DNA of 64,000 nucleotides from Gautieria morchelliformis (taxonomy: Eukaryota; Basidiomycota; Agaricomycetes; Gomphales; Gomphaceae). The notes beneath the pieces were generated by a model. It searched no databases. It had not been told where the DNA came from and was given only the letters and a program-made list of their open reading frames with translations. The stretch covers positions 186,001 to 250,000 of the forward strand of contig WHVA01000028.1 of assembly GCA_015179125.1 (NCBI GenBank), in the 5' to 3' direction. The position numbers were made by a program, and so were the translations under genes. This document shows positions 33,637 to 45,462 of this stretch, in pieces; the stretch's first letter is position 1; each line of letters opens with the position of its first letter.

Positions 33637-35097
33637 CTATGCCAATATGATACAGGTCGACGCGTCGTTCGGGCAATTACTGCAATCCGCATGGTCAGTC
33701 CGTGTACCTCATCAAAGGCTATAGACAGCCACTTACGGGATCAGGGACTGAGTCGCACCGGGGTCGGAGGCAAGGCTCGGGAAGGGAGAGGAGGCACACG
33801 ACTGGTCAATGTCGGCGATTGTTTTTGTGGCAGGGAATCTACACATGGGCGACACGATCAGCTCGGATACCCTATGGGAAAGATGATTACTCACGTGGCA
33901 GGCTTGCCCGTGGCGGGGACGGGTTGGGGAATGACCTCAGAGCAGTCGATGAGTGAATTTCGGTCGTGGCCAATAATAGCCATTTTAGCCATGGCTGCCT
34001 TGAAGGCGTTGGCCATCTTCTCTTGCTCGTTGACGAAGCCTTGCCACGTGCATGCGGTCCTAGCGTCTGTGGGAACAGGTTTGTCAGGGTCACTTAGCAC
34101 TTGAGAGGCGCTTACCACGAGCGATGGCGAAGTCTGACTGCAAACGGAGTTCGCCAGTGTCGGCACCAGAGCCTAGTGGGAGGGGGGACTCCACCTCACC
34201 TGGGGTAGAATACATTAGCGTCAATAGATGTCTACTGAGGTGAATCATACCGAGGCCGACGTCGGAAGTGGAGCCGTTTCCGGGGAACCCGGTTCCCTTG
34301 AGCAGCACCTCGACGAAGATCTGGGAGTCGAAAGTGAAGGGCGTCGAGTCAAAGGGAACCTGCATTGAGCTAGGGACGACGTGGTCCGAACGCGCGATGG
34401 TGTGGGATGTCAGCAAGGCAACGACCTCATCGGGGGAGAAGTCTCCGCCATCAAGCATGCGGGCGAAGATACTGTCGACGGAGTCTTGGGGCTCGGGAAT
34501 CAGTCCGTCGATGGCAGGGGCGGTAGCATTGGGACGTCCGGCCAAGAACTCAAGTTGGGGTGCACCCGGGCAGTTGGTGATGGCGGCGGCAGCACCAAAC
34601 TGGATTAAGTCACCAGCACTGATGGTGTTGTGCCTTTGGAGGAAGGGGGTCAGGAAAGCAACACTGTCACTGATACCATTGTTCGCGACGAAGTTGGGCT
34701 CGACGTCGGGGAAGATGAGCATGGACCCATCAGCACCTCCACCGGCTGCTGGACCTTGAGCCTTCGAGAACGCAATGGCGTCGTCTTCAATGAAACTGAT
34801 CAGTCAAGGGAGATTGGTGCTTTGGATTGGAGCTCACGGAAGCTAATACGCAGTGTCTCGTGGACATCTTCACCGCAGTTGCCGCCAAACCTTGAGCATG
34901 GTCAGCGAGCGACCATAAAAATATTACTATGGGGCTGCTCACAGGTTCGTTTGGAGGTCCTGGAGAAGAGGGAAGAAGGCGCAGCACGCAGTGTTCGACG
35001 TCCTAGAGCCATCAGGACAGGTGTGGCTCTTGAGAGCCGCGGCATTGACAGATGCCACGGAGACACCGATGAAAGCAAGGAGAGTTTTGAAGCCCAT
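33637..35097 (-). CDS. mnp: Manganese peroxidase (class II, short type) copy 2
   Basis: Secreted haem peroxidase oxidising Mn(II) to Mn(III), which then attacks lignin phenolics. Seven exons, ATG 35097, TAG 33637-33639. Signal peptide [19 protein letters not shown]. Distal site R..FHDAI, with intron 2 splitting the His codon. Mn-binding Glu pair in [10 protein letters not shown] and Asp in SHTIARSD. The proximal His lies in [12 protein letters not shown]; the residue five before it is Ala, where lignin and versatile peroxidases have Trp. N-glycosylation site in GRPNATAP; Ca-site motif GGGADGS. The C-terminus is short, ending DASTCIILA. Convergent with copy 1. The central exon is the same as in copy 3, while the ends differ (for example GSRTSN versus GTRTSN). 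Confidence 0.93.
35069..35097 (-). other. Start region of peroxidase copy 2
   Basis: Codons 1-9 (MGFKTLLAF) at the head of the secretion signal; the same in copies 1-3. Confidence 0.5.
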
Positions 35098-35168
35098 GTT
35101 GACTGCTGAAGACCTTGCTACCTGTTGTGCAACCTGAGTGAGGTGATGGACTGTGCTCTACCTCCCCA

Positions 35169-35176
35169 TACTTATA
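35169..35176 (-). promoter_or_regulatory. TATA box, peroxidase copy 2
   Basis: TATAAGTA on the minus strand, 72 bp upstream of the ATG, same context as copies 1 and 3. Confidence 0.65.
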
Positions 35177-35985
35177 TGTTTTTTTCATTTTACACAGGAT
35201 ACGGTCTCTCTTTGTCGCCAATGATAGGAGGGTCAGTCTGGTAACCAATAACCGTGTAGGCATATTGCACTTACTTACACAGCCGTGGCATCCCGCGCTG
35301 CAGCTGTTTGAACAAACACCAATCTGGCTGGATGGTATGTCAGTGTGATGGTTCCAAACGAGCGGCTTCCAATCACTCGGGAACGGTTGCGGACTAGCCA
35401 GACTCGAGGGAACGAGCCTGAACAGCGGTCTCTCATGCGGGGGTAGAGCCACACGGACTGCATGTTAATAGCGGCAGCGGTGCCGCTCTGTTGCAAGTTA
35501 TACATAGCACGTGTAGCGTATAGACCTATAGTTTGGCCTTACCTCTAGTTTGGGTACACCAGTGGACTTTGAGCTTTTGTCTTTGCAGCACCGATGTTAT
35601 GGTATACGGAAGCATACGGTATCCCGACTTATTCCATAGCTTAGTAGCATCGCATCACGCATGTAGATCAATAGTGACTTATCTGACGTCGACTCCAGTA
35701 CAGTAGTATGTATCAATCCAGCTTCACCACAGCTTGTTATCAGTATCTGGACGCTTCAAGTTGGCTGAGTTCACGAGGCCGCGGGCTACAGCCGGGCTGA
35801 TTGACAGGTCGCTGTCAAGGACAGAAAATACGCATGTATGTCGCTCTGGAAGAGCTCTCTCCGCTACCAGTATCTCCTTGTAGCACATCGAGTAGATACT
35901 TCTTTCGCATCATAGCTATTTCGGGGATATACAGCCACACAAAGGTTTTCCTTTTCGAGCGACACCCAAAAATAGCAATTAGCGC

Positions 35986-37256
35986 TAGGGATGCCGGACA
36001 CTCACGGCTGTACGGTGCCGTGTTCCGGCCACGGCACCCGTACCGTCAAGGCTCTGTGTGCTGTGCCGACGGTACGGTACGGTTTGACGCCGTATGATAT
36101 TTGTACGGCCGTATACGGTATGTACGGCAATATAATACATGCCGCCCAGTGCCACCTGAAAAGATCAAACTGTTGTTGGTACTGAGTATATATTCTGTAC
36201 TATGCATTAGCTACCATTTGATATAAAAACATTGGCATATTCTGAGTTATTGAATATTTGGATAATTTCACTTATATGCATCATTATGCCCTCAAATTCT
36301 GTCAATAAGGTCTATAAACTTTATCAGATTATAGTAATATATATATATATGTAAATGTTTGGAGCAGAAAACAATCTTGTAATTGGCTGGTTATGGAAGG
36401 TGGAGAGGTGCATGTTGTCAAGATTACTTTTTGGGGTGTTTAGTATCATGTCAGCAAATCACGGATGCACCAGCGCAGTGAATGCCTGAATGCCTTGTGC
36501 CACAAAGGATGTGGTTCAGTGTGAAGGAGCTCGGCGAACAGGTCAAACTCAGTGGACATGTTCAAAGGGTGATGAGTTGAGTAGGAAGTGATTGTGCCAA
36601 AATAAATGGGTCATGACACATGTCTGTTTGCCTGCTCCAACCCATGAGCTCAGCGACATGGATGCATGAGTGGACTTATCAGATAACAAGTGCCACATGT
36701 GGGAGACTGTTAATCGTCCTCTTGAGAAGGCCCGTTCAACCTCTGTGGATGTGGCTGTAGACCAGGACTTGAGAAACTACTTCAAGATATTGTATTATTG
36801 GCATGCCAGGAATAGATAAGTAATCCAAGGACATCATGGCGAGCCGACTGCCACCCTGCAACTGTATGTACCAGTATTGAGTGGGATCCACAACTGAAGC
36901 CAGTGTGGGGGTGGCCAAGTATTTCTGAAGGTAGTCACCATGTGGATCCAATCCAAGGTTTTGAACAGAAGCAAAGTAGGATTTCACACCCTGGTTGGGA
37001 TCAATTCATAAGTCATGACTCAGTTATGTTCTCGCAGTGCTCTGAACAGCTATCTCATGAGACCTTGTATTACATTTACCATGCTATAATAGACCTGTAT
37101 ATATCCATCAACTGTAATACAGATGGTACGGTACCCATACTGTACCGTCAGAGGGGGTGAGGTACTGATCATATGGACGGTATACGGTCTGCCCTATCGG
37201 TCAACTTGCCGTACATTATACAGCCATAGCTGTAATATGGACGGTGTGCATCCCTA
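35986..37256 (-). mobile_element. hAT-family transposon, internally deleted, with target-site duplication
   Basis: Terminal inverted repeats TAGGGATGC (35986-35994) and GCATCCCTA (37248-37256) are flanked by an 8-bp target duplication, ATTAGCGC (35978-35985) and ATTAGTGC (37257-37264), one mismatch. 8-bp duplications and TIRs of this type are diagnostic for hAT. The subterminal zones are full of TACGGT/ACCGTA words in both orientations. The interior keeps only the C-terminal part of a transposase (36549-36987). Confidence 0.88.
36549..36987 (-). pseudogene. hAT transposase C-terminal fragment
   Basis: LGLDPHGDYLQKYL, VVDPTQYWYIQLQ, LAMMSLDYLSIP, then across a GC-AG intron (about 36770-36820) ATSTEVERAFSRGRLTVSH and HLLSDKSTHASMSLSSW, stop at 36549-36551. 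This is the hAT C-terminal dimerisation region (ATST.VERAFSRGR). The upstream catalytic part is missing from this unit. Confidence 0.85.
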
Positions 37257-39530
37257 ATTAGTGCCGGATAGTTTGGGGATACAGCACCTTTCAGACCTCG
37301 AGATATTTTTTCTAAGTCCTTTCATAGGCGTTGGCATGGTCAGCATGGCATTGAGTAGGAATATTAAAAATTTCCGCTGGTTAATTCAATGTTGCATTGA
37401 TTATATCATGGATTATGGAGCAGTTAAACTCACAAAGCACTATTTGGAATGCACAAATGGGGCTTTAGCATGCCAACCAGAACCAACCTGGTTTGGGGAC
37501 CACCCGAGTGCAGTGAGGGAGGGTTGGGTTGGTGAATGGTCAGTCCTCTTTGTGCGCCTGGCAGATGTGACAAAACCTCAATACAAGAGAAAGTACCCCT
37601 TTTTCATTTATCCTTTTATGTTTTATGTTTAAGTAGCTGAATGTACTGAGTGCACTGTCAAACATGTCATGGGGGAATATGGGCCGTCTAGCTTGTAATT
37701 AACATTCCATTCATCACACAAGGGGTCCTCAGTGGTGGCAATCCAGTCAGCGGGCCATTTGGCATAAAACTCACACATGGCAAGTCAGAAAACAATCAAC
37801 CCATCTGATAACCCATAATACTTATCCATCATGGTCTGTCCATGATGGGCCATAACATGAACGAGTGGGCTGAGATCATCATTGTGGGTGTACCAGTGTA
37901 AAATGTCAGTTAATGTGTCCATATATGGTATTACTTCATGAATAAGGGAGATGGATCCTTGGGTCATTATTACTGTTGCTTGCGTGAAATGCTGCAGTTG
38001 TTGAGTCATGACATGAGCAGCCCCAGACAAAAAGCTGAGTACTTACATGGTGGAGTTGGCCTAATGTCTCCCATTCCTCTTCATCCAGCATATAGTGCAA
38101 GAGCATGGCAGACTAAGTCTCATTGTGATGAGGGAGGTTACATAGAGCATCCAGTGCCTCATGGAGGTACAGGGCCCGTTCAAGTGAGGGCAAAGCACTG
38201 TTCTATCGAGTTGGTACTGAACATACCATGAGCTTGTACTTGATTGGCAGTGATATGGTCGCACACATAGCCTCAAGGTCTGTGTACAGGACTGGTGAAT
38301 GGAATATCCACTTAGACAAAGCCTTAATCTATGGGTAAGACCACATCAGTTCCTTGTCAATTGCAAGGCACAGATGCAAATGCAAGGGCCCATACCTTTC
38401 ACAGTGAGTTGTGCCTGCTGAAAATCAGACAGATTCATCTGGGTGGATGTCAGAGTCTAGCAGATCTTCAAGAAGCTGCTGATCAGCATCCATGCCTTCT
38501 GCAGCTTCTACCTCAGTCTTGTCTTTCAAAGCACATCTCCATTGTGCCAATAAATGTGCTTGACTTTTGGCACATGGGCAGCTTATCATTTCTGGTCCAG
38601 GGATAAGGTGGAGTACTGCAGCTGCAGTGCTGCAGTGCTGCTATGATGCTGACATGCACACAGATGGTGCATATATGTGATATGGAGACAGGGTGGGCAT
38701 AGTACACTGTCCATGTGGTATGGAGCTGGCAGATGTGTGTGGTTTTTTCTCATTTGGGGTGGCAGATGCTGATCGGCTTGCTCTCAAACTTTTCATGCAC
38801 ATGTCGATGTGGGAATGACCTCCATCATGATCTCGCCAGACAGCCCCCTCATTGCCACAGGCTCGCTCAACATGATCGTGTAGTTGTGGTACATGCTTAG
38901 ATGGGGCAGCTGATGGATCATGTCATGGGGCACAAGGACAGCATGTACAGTGTCATGTTCATGCCAGACAGCAAGGGGCTTGTGAGTGGAAGCCTCAAGC
39001 AGATGCTAACGCACTGGGGCCAGGGCCTACTGTTGTCGCATACACAGTGGGCAGTGTAGAATGTAACTCATAGCAGTTTGCAATACAATTACCTGTTACA
39101 CCCAGCTGTGGTTGCGCTCCAAGTAGATTATATGCGCCCGACTATTCTGGCAAACTCGGCATCTGACAAGGAGGGTCACTTAGAATATGATTAACTCAGG
39201 TATTTGTTCGAATAGTGATACATTCAGACATTCATCATAGGATTGGTCAGACCTATTTGGAGATCTGCGTACCTCACCTCACGTACTTATTCTTTTGCCG
39301 AGCACCCACCCCGTGGGAACTGATTTATTTGCAGGATCTCAGACCACAATTACTAAGCCCTAAAACGCCACGCTGGTTCTATTCAACGGATAGAGGACAG
39401 CAGTATCGAGGACGTGGTTCATGCGACCCGGGCGATGGATGCGTGCCTGACACGCCTGCCCGCTGCTACACTCCTCTGATACACTACGGCAGGGAGGCCA
39501 AAGAAACTGGTGCACAAGGTCACACAGATG
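37257..39530. other. Remnants of a second hAT copy and unassigned sequence
   Basis: Apart from the hAT transposase piece at 37680-38240 (separate entry), only decayed minus-strand fragments are visible (for example near 38260-38300). No intact gene. Confidence 0.45.
37680..38240 (-). pseudogene. hAT transposase middle fragment, decayed
   Basis: Minus strand: ALYLHEALDALCNLPHHN, DEEEWETLGQLHHV, then FTQATVIMTQGSISLIHEVI, PYMDTLTDIL, DDLSPLVHVMAHHGQTMMD, KYYGLSD, a TGA at 37785, then FYAKWPADWIATTEDPL. These are the central hAT transposase motifs. It lies outside the TIR-bounded unit 35986-37256, so it belongs to another copy or to the parent into which the small unit inserted. Confidence 0.7.
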
Positions 39531-39537
39531 ACCTCAC

Positions 39538-39861
39538 TTGCCTGCTACCGTGTGCATGCGATCTTCCGACCTCCCCGCTGACTCGGACCTCGATTTCCCA
39601 CACCCACTCGCGTATGAGGAGTGGTTCTCCCACTTCACTCAGCCCACGTCAAGAGTGGACATGTATACCGTATCCATGGTTTCGGGGCACAGTGTAGTCA
39701 TCGTACCTGTGCAGTCCATACGTCGGAGCTGCCATCTTATTCCCCACTTCGGCAAGCGCATCAACCGGACGCTGACCACAGAGGACTCACTCGACTGGTG
39801 TCGGAAGATTTACGTTAGCGATTTTGTAGACTTGTACACATACCAGTTTTTCAATGATTAG
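39538..39861 (+). pseudogene. C-terminal fragment of a CACTA/Plavaka- or KDZ-associated transposon protein
   Basis: The frame ends DLDFPHPLAYEEWFSHFTQ, SVVIVPVQSIRRSCHLIPHF and a Cys/Tyr-rich tail (DWCRKIYVSDFVDLYTYQ). SCHLIP followed by FG and a short ...C..FYV..F.D tail recurs in basidiomycete CACTA-like (Plavaka) proteins as I remember them. No upstream catalytic part. Family assignment tentative. Confidence 0.45.
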
Positions 39862-40109
39862 ACCTTTTTTCGTTTGATTGACAATGTGAACCTGCAAAGC
39901 ATGCGCCGCTTATCGCGAACAAGCACTGAGGCAGTGTCCCAATGTAGCGTCTTTACGCACCAGATGGACAGTGGCTACGCACTGTGGACCTAGCCCAGTG
40001 GCTAAGCACTACAGACTATAGAGCCGGCCACTCACGCGATGGACGCGCTGTGATGTCCCAGAGTCCTATACTTAGTCCGGAGCGCTCCGATAGTTATTAG
40101 TGTCCGTCT
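39862..40109. other. No gene recognised
   Basis: Short spacer between the transposon fragment and arm C. Confidence 0.35.
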
Positions 40110-40885
40110 ACAAATATAGTGCTCGAAAGCGTATGAAAATAACCTCGGGGTTTCGGGCATCTATTTCTCTGATGTAACGCGGAAGAAGTATTTGATGTAC
40201 TACGAGGAGATGATGGTAGCGGAGTCTGCGGAGAAAGCTCTTCGAGAGCGACATAAATGCGCATTTTCTTTTATTTGACAGCTTAGCTAGACAACCTGTT
40301 ACATTAATCAGCCCGGCTGATCGTGAACTCAGCCTAGCGCTTCAGCGTCCAGATACTGATTACAAGCTGTAGTGAAGCTGGATTGATACTTACTACTGTA
40401 CTGGAGTCGACATCAGGTCGGTCACTATTGATCTACATGCGTGATGGGTAGCTATGGAATAAGTCGGGATACCGTATGCTTCCGTATACCACAACATCGG
40501 TACTGTAAAGACAAAAGCTCAACGTCCACTGGTGTACCCGAACTAGGGGTAATATTTTGGCAAGGTCTAGACGCTACACATGCTATGTATAACTTGCAAC
40601 AGAGCGGCACCGCTGCCGCTCCGTGTAGCTCTACCCCGCATGAGACAGCTGTTCAGGCTCGTTCCCTCGAGTCTGGCTAGTCCGCAACCGTTCCTGAGTG
40701 ATTGGAAGCCGCACGGTTGGACCCATTACATTGATGTTTGTTCAAACAGCTGCAGCCCGGGATACCACGGCTGTGTAAGTAAGTGCCGTATGCTTACTCG
40801 GCTATTGGTTACATGACTGACCCTCCTATCATTGGCGACAAGGAGAGATCGTAACCTGTGTAAAATAAAATAAAAAATAAAAACA

Positions 40886-40893
40886 TATAAGTA
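40886..40893 (+). promoter_or_regulatory. TATA box, peroxidase copy 3
   Basis: TATAAGTA 77 bp before the ATG; an AAATAAAA run precedes it. Confidence 0.65.
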
Positions 40894-40962
40894 TGGGGAG
40901 GTAGAACACAGTCCTTCGCCTCACAGGTTGCACAACAGGTAGCAAGGTCTTCAGCAGTCAAC

Positions 40963-42427
40963 ATGGGCTTCAAAACTCTCCTTGCTTTCATCGGTGTCTC
41001 CGTGGCATCTGTCAATGCCGCCGCCCTCAAGAGCCACACCTGTCCCGATGGCACTAGGACGTCGAACACTGCGTGCTGCGCCTTCTTCCCTCTTCTCCAG
41101 GACCTCCAAACGAACCTGTGAGCAGCCCCATAGGGTAAACATTTTTTATGGTCCCTCGCTGACCATGCTCAAGGTTTGGCGGCAACTGTGGTGAGGACGT
41201 CCACGAGACACTGCGTATTAGCTTCCGTGAGCTCCAATCACAAGCACCAATCTCCCTTGACTGATCAGTTTCATTAAAGACGACGCCATTGCGTTCTCGA
41301 AGGCTCAAGGCCCAGCAGCCGGTGGAGGTGCTGATGGGTCCATGCTCATCTTCCCCGACGTCGAGCCCAACTTCGTCGCGAACAATGGTATCAGTGACAG
41401 TGTTGCTTTCCTGACCCCCTTCCTCCAAAGGCACAACACCATCAGTGCTGGTGACTTAATCCAGTTTGGTGCTGCCGCCGCCATCACCAACTGCCCGGGT
41501 GCACCCCAACTTGAGTTCTTGGCCGGACGTCCCAATGCTACCGCCCCTGCCATCGACGGACTGATTCCCGAGCCCCAAGACTCCGTCGACAGTATCTTCG
41601 CCCGCATGCTTGATGGCGGAGACTTCTCCCCCGATGAGGTCGTTGCCTTGCTGACATCCCACACCATCGCGCGTTCGGACCACGTCGTCCCTAGCTCAAT
41701 GCAGGTTCCCTTTGACTCGACGCCCTTCACTTTCGACTCCCAGATCTTCGTCGAGGTGCTGCTCAAGGGAACCGGGTTCCCCGGAAACGGCTCCACTTCC
41801 GACGTCGGCCTCGGTATGATTCACCTCAGTAGACATCTATTGACGCTAATGTATTCTACCCCAGGTGAGGTGGAGTCCCCCCTCCCACTAGGCTCTGGTG
41901 CCGACACTGGCGAACTCCGTTTGCAGTCAGACTTCGCCATCGCTCGTGGTAAGCGCCTCTCAAGTGCTAAGTGACCCTGACAAACCTGTTCCCAAAGATG
42001 CTAGGACCGCATGCACGTGGCAAGGCTTCGTCAACGAGCAGGAGAAGATGGCCAACGCCTTCAAGAAAGCCATGGCTAAGATGGCTATTATTGGCCACGA
42101 CCGAAAGGCACTCATCGACTGCTCTGAGGTCATTCCCCAACCCGTCCCCGCGACGGGCAAGCCTGCCACGTGAGTAATCATCTTTCCCATAGAGGATCCG
42201 AGCTGATCGTGTCGCCCGTGTGTAGATTCCCTGCCACAAAAACAATCGCCGACATTGACCAGTCGTGTGCCTCCTCTCCCTTCCCGAGCCTTGCCTCCGA
42301 CCCCGGTGCGACTCAGTCCCTGATCCCGTAAGTGGCTGTCTATAGCCTTTCATGATGTACACGGACTGACCATGCGGATTGCAGTAATTGCCCGAACGAC
42401 GCGTCGACCTGTATCATATTGGCATAG
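40963..42427 (+). CDS. mnp: Manganese peroxidase (class II, short type) copy 3
   Basis: Same enzyme type as copy 2, seven exons, ATG 40963, TAG 42425-42427. Signal peptide [19 protein letters not shown]; Mn ligands in [10 protein letters not shown] and TIARSD; haem His residues in SFHDAI and LLTSHTIAR; Ala at the catalytic-Trp position. The segment 41342-41974, including intron 3 and part of intron 4, translates identically to copy 2 on both strands, so the DNA is the same or nearly so there. Outside it the two differ (GTRTSN, and [10 protein letters not shown] versus [10 protein letters not shown]). The exon 5 acceptor is AAAG rather than the ACAG of copy 1. Intact. Confidence 0.94.
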
Positions 42428-42590
42428 TGGATTGCATAGGAGGCTCCTAACTGGCCGCAGCTGAACAGACAGAGCGGGCGGGGATTCGATATTTAAGATT
42501 ACACCCTGTTTTCGTTGGTTTTTTTATTGCTGTAGCCTTTGTGATCTATATGTGAAATATGGTTAATGAAACAGTTTCAAAATGGCGACC

Positions 42591-43075
42591 ATGCACGAGT
42601 GCGAGCATGCTGCAGATAAATAATGAACAGTGATCTGTTTACCCCGTATATAAGTAGAGACAGCCACACGCAAGCGACATGAAGAGAATCGAGATGAGGA
42701 ACAAAGTCGAGAAGCACTTTTCTTGCGATCTCTGACTTGTGGGAAGCGATATCCACCGGAAATGCCGAGACCTCGAGACTTGCATAGAGCAACTAGTACC
42801 GTATATGTCGCTCAGTTAACGGCCTCTCCTAGGGCCGTGGAAGTGACATCAATGGTCATTGTAAGACGGCACTTACTACCACTCACCGCGAAACAACAGA
42901 TCAGGGCTCAAGTATTGTTCGATCACTTAAGCTTAATACAGATGCGAAGACCTCCTCCGAGTCCAGACTCTCTATCTTATACCAGTATTATGGCCCGATT
43001 TCGATTTCGGGTTAGTGAAGTGATACCCTGGCGCCGAACAGGCAGGTTCGGCCGCTTTGAGCTCCGAACTTCCTC
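42591..43075. other. No gene recognised; promoter of next gene
   Basis: Plus-strand frames here overlap the next gene out of frame and show no domain. Confidence 0.35.
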
Positions 43076-44742
43076 ATGCCGTCTCTCGAGGACTCCACGG
43101 ATACTCTTCCAGGCATTATCAAGAGCCTTGCACAACAGGTGTCTAGTCGCGATGCTCAAATCATTAGCGAACGTGCAACGCATATCGACAAGCTGTCCGT
43201 CATGAAGGAGCAGTACGATGCCGTGCGAGCGGAACGGGACTGCAGCCAACAGTCGGCCAAACAGATCGAACTTCAGCGCAAGCAGCTAGAAGAAGATCTG
43301 AACAAGGTGAGCGGTATATGTCCTTTCAATGGAGGTGGAGCCGATGCGACCTGAAGCCATCTGAAGGTGACGGCCGCCTTCCACGTCGAGAAAGCAGAGT
43401 TCCTGAAGAGGGTAAGTCTTACTTGACTACTTTCATTAACCACACGTGGCTTATTTTCCGACGTAACTACTCACCAGATTGAACTTCTGGAGCAAGCGGC
43501 CAGTTATGCTGTTACTCGCCTGGCATGCGAGTACTAATTCCAATTGAAACAGGCTACCCACAAAGCGGAGTTACTCGATCATGCTCTGCGTGAGGTACAG
43601 GAGTGGAAGGCTCTATATACCACCGCAGCAGATTCAAGTCGTCAATGGGAGGAGTGTTTCGCTCAGCTCTCGCGGATGACGAACAAGTTAGACGAGGTTT
43701 CTGGAGCAAGACACCAGTCAGACTCGGTGCGTACAACTCTTACTAATCTAGCCTGTTGAATCTTTTTTTTTCTGCATTGTCTCGTTTGTAAGGGAGAAGG
43801 TGCTAACTCGAGGCCACAGGGATCATCTCCTACACTTGTTTCATCCGAGTCACCTAATAAACCTACTTCAGCTCCTAAAGCCCCACCTTCCGAACCAGTT
43901 TCTCAGCCCGATGTTTTTAATCCTAAGCCTAACAACTCAATAGCAACTCCCACAAGAGCCGCGTCTCCAGTTCTCCAGACTCGCATGCGTGCCAGTAATG
44001 CAATACCAGCTTCTGATTCCTCTGTTGAGAAATCACATCCTACGCCTTCTCATCTCCGGGAGGTATACAAGTCGGGAGGGGTCAAATCTCCTCACCAAAG
44101 CTCGCGGAAACAATACTTAACGGGAAATGCCGAACATTCTCCCGCTTCAACATCACAGCACCCACGGAAGCCATCTGAGCATTTGATACTTCCTCCTGAC
44201 CGGGTCATTCACACTGCACACTACGAAATCAAGGAGGAAGATGATGTTGACGACGACCTTTCGTATCCCGAGGATTCGATCTCTAAAGATTTATTTTCCA
44301 GAGCAGACGACGATGATATAGATGTCCCAAATGCCAAGCGTAGAAAAATCATGCGCCAACGAAGTGTCGGGCGTATCGAGGACGACGAACAGGACCAAGA
44401 GGATGGTGACGAGGTGTACCACCAAGTAGAAGTGCGAAACCGTCGGTGTCAAAGCCAGGAGGGGCTGGATTTTGACGAAATGGCCATTGGTGCTGAAGTG
44501 TGTGTTTCGTCTCAAAAAAATTTTTCTTGTTAACATAGGGTCGCCCAAAGGATAACCACAAGGAAGTTTATGGCTTTCGGAAAGTCCGCGTTCGCAACGT
44601 AAATCCCAGACAGGATGTCTCGTCCTCACAGCGAACACGGAATGTGCCCCAAGCAAGGGGGTCATCCGACAACAGGCATAAGGTTGACCCACCCCGTGTG
44701 GCTTCAAACGGACGCAATGTTCCCGCGAAGACCAGACGATGA
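43076..44742 (+). CDS. Coiled-coil protein of unknown function, acidic/basic C-terminus
   Basis: Exons 43076-43306, 43367-43411, 43478-43510, 43553-43726, then about 43793 to 44500 and a last exon to TGA 44740-44742. Residues 1 to about 150 are a continuous coiled coil (VSSRDAQIISERATHIDKL, QIELQRKQLEEDLNK, then LREVQEWKALYTT). A long Ser/Pro-rich linker follows, then an acidic patch (EEDDVDDDLSYPED), a nuclear-localisation-like stretch (NAKRRKIMRQR), another acidic patch, and a basic C-terminus (GFRKVRVRNVNPRQD). Layout suggests a nuclear scaffold or chromatin/DNA-repair partner, but no domain is recognised and I assign no function. Confidence 0.75.
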
Positions 44743-45462
44743 TGCTAGTTGGGTCTCGAATTCCTTTTCTCCATGAACTAACTCCTCGTGGCGTTTTCTT
44801 CCCTCAACTTACCGGCTTCTCATGTTGTACATTTGCGAATTAAGTGTTGTAATTGTACCCCTTTCGCCGAGGAAATCATTTGGTACCGGGAGCCTGTTAC
44901 TTGTGCTAGCCCTTCATTATCGTTGTCGATTGAGCGAAAGAGAAGACAGGAATGACCCCTCGCAAGACTCAGAATCATTCGGCTCCCTGAGATACGTCAC
45001 AATCTGGCGCGTGGCCAGAATATTACCGTAATAAAGACAACTCTTCACCTTAATTCAGCGCTCAGCGCTCAGCTCTTATAATTATCATGCATGCATGTCC
45101 ATCGTCTGCGCCAAAAAAAATTATCTGATCTTCTTTCTTACAGAGCTCTGCAAGCCCCGGAAGAAAATGAACTACGTAGTGTATGTAGAGGACAAGGCGC
45201 GCATAATTTAAAGATCATGTTCGATGACATCATTCGCCTACATCGTAGAGCTTACCTGCGACGTGCAATAATCGTTACAAAGGGAACGGGTTACGACGCC
45301 CAGTTTTCAAAACTGGGATTGACAGCTAATCAAACTGGAATTCGGAGGATAATTATTCGGACATTGTATGAGCTGCAAATACTGGAACCCTTCGACTTGC
45401 CATGCGTAGTACGTCATGACGATAGACAGACGTAAATCAACAATATTAATATCCTTTAGCAG
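44743..45462. other. No gene recognised
   Basis: 3' flank of the coiled-coil gene. A 114-residue plus-strand frame at 45091-45435 has no recognisable features and a poor start context. Confidence 0.35.

Larger units (their letters stand above)
33467..35960. repeat. Inverted-duplication arm B (peroxidase copy 2)
   Basis: Reverse-complement homologue of arm A and of arm C (40110-42590). It begins with the 3' flank (GAGACTGTTTCATTACC ... TAGATCACAGAGGCT) and ends near the hAT insertion at 35986. The match to arm C extends about 200 bp further upstream of the gene than the match to arm A. Confidence 0.85.
40110..42590. repeat. Duplication arm C (peroxidase copy 3)
   Basis: Same orientation as arm A, inverted relative to arm B. 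Shared upstream words with arm B include GAAAGCTCTTC/GAGAGCTCTTCC, AATCAGCCCGGCTG, TACTGGAGTCGAC and ATAAGTCGGGATACCGTATG. The 3' flank matches to GAAACAGTTTCAAAATGG. Confidence 0.85.

Noticed and set aside
41305..41796. Long antisense frames inside each peroxidase gene (163 codons, repeated in copies 2-4)
   Set aside because: They mirror the strongly biased codons of the real exon and are conserved only because the sense exon is.
42723..43205. 160-codon plus-strand frame
   Set aside because: Overlaps out of frame with the better supported coiled-coil gene starting at 43076.
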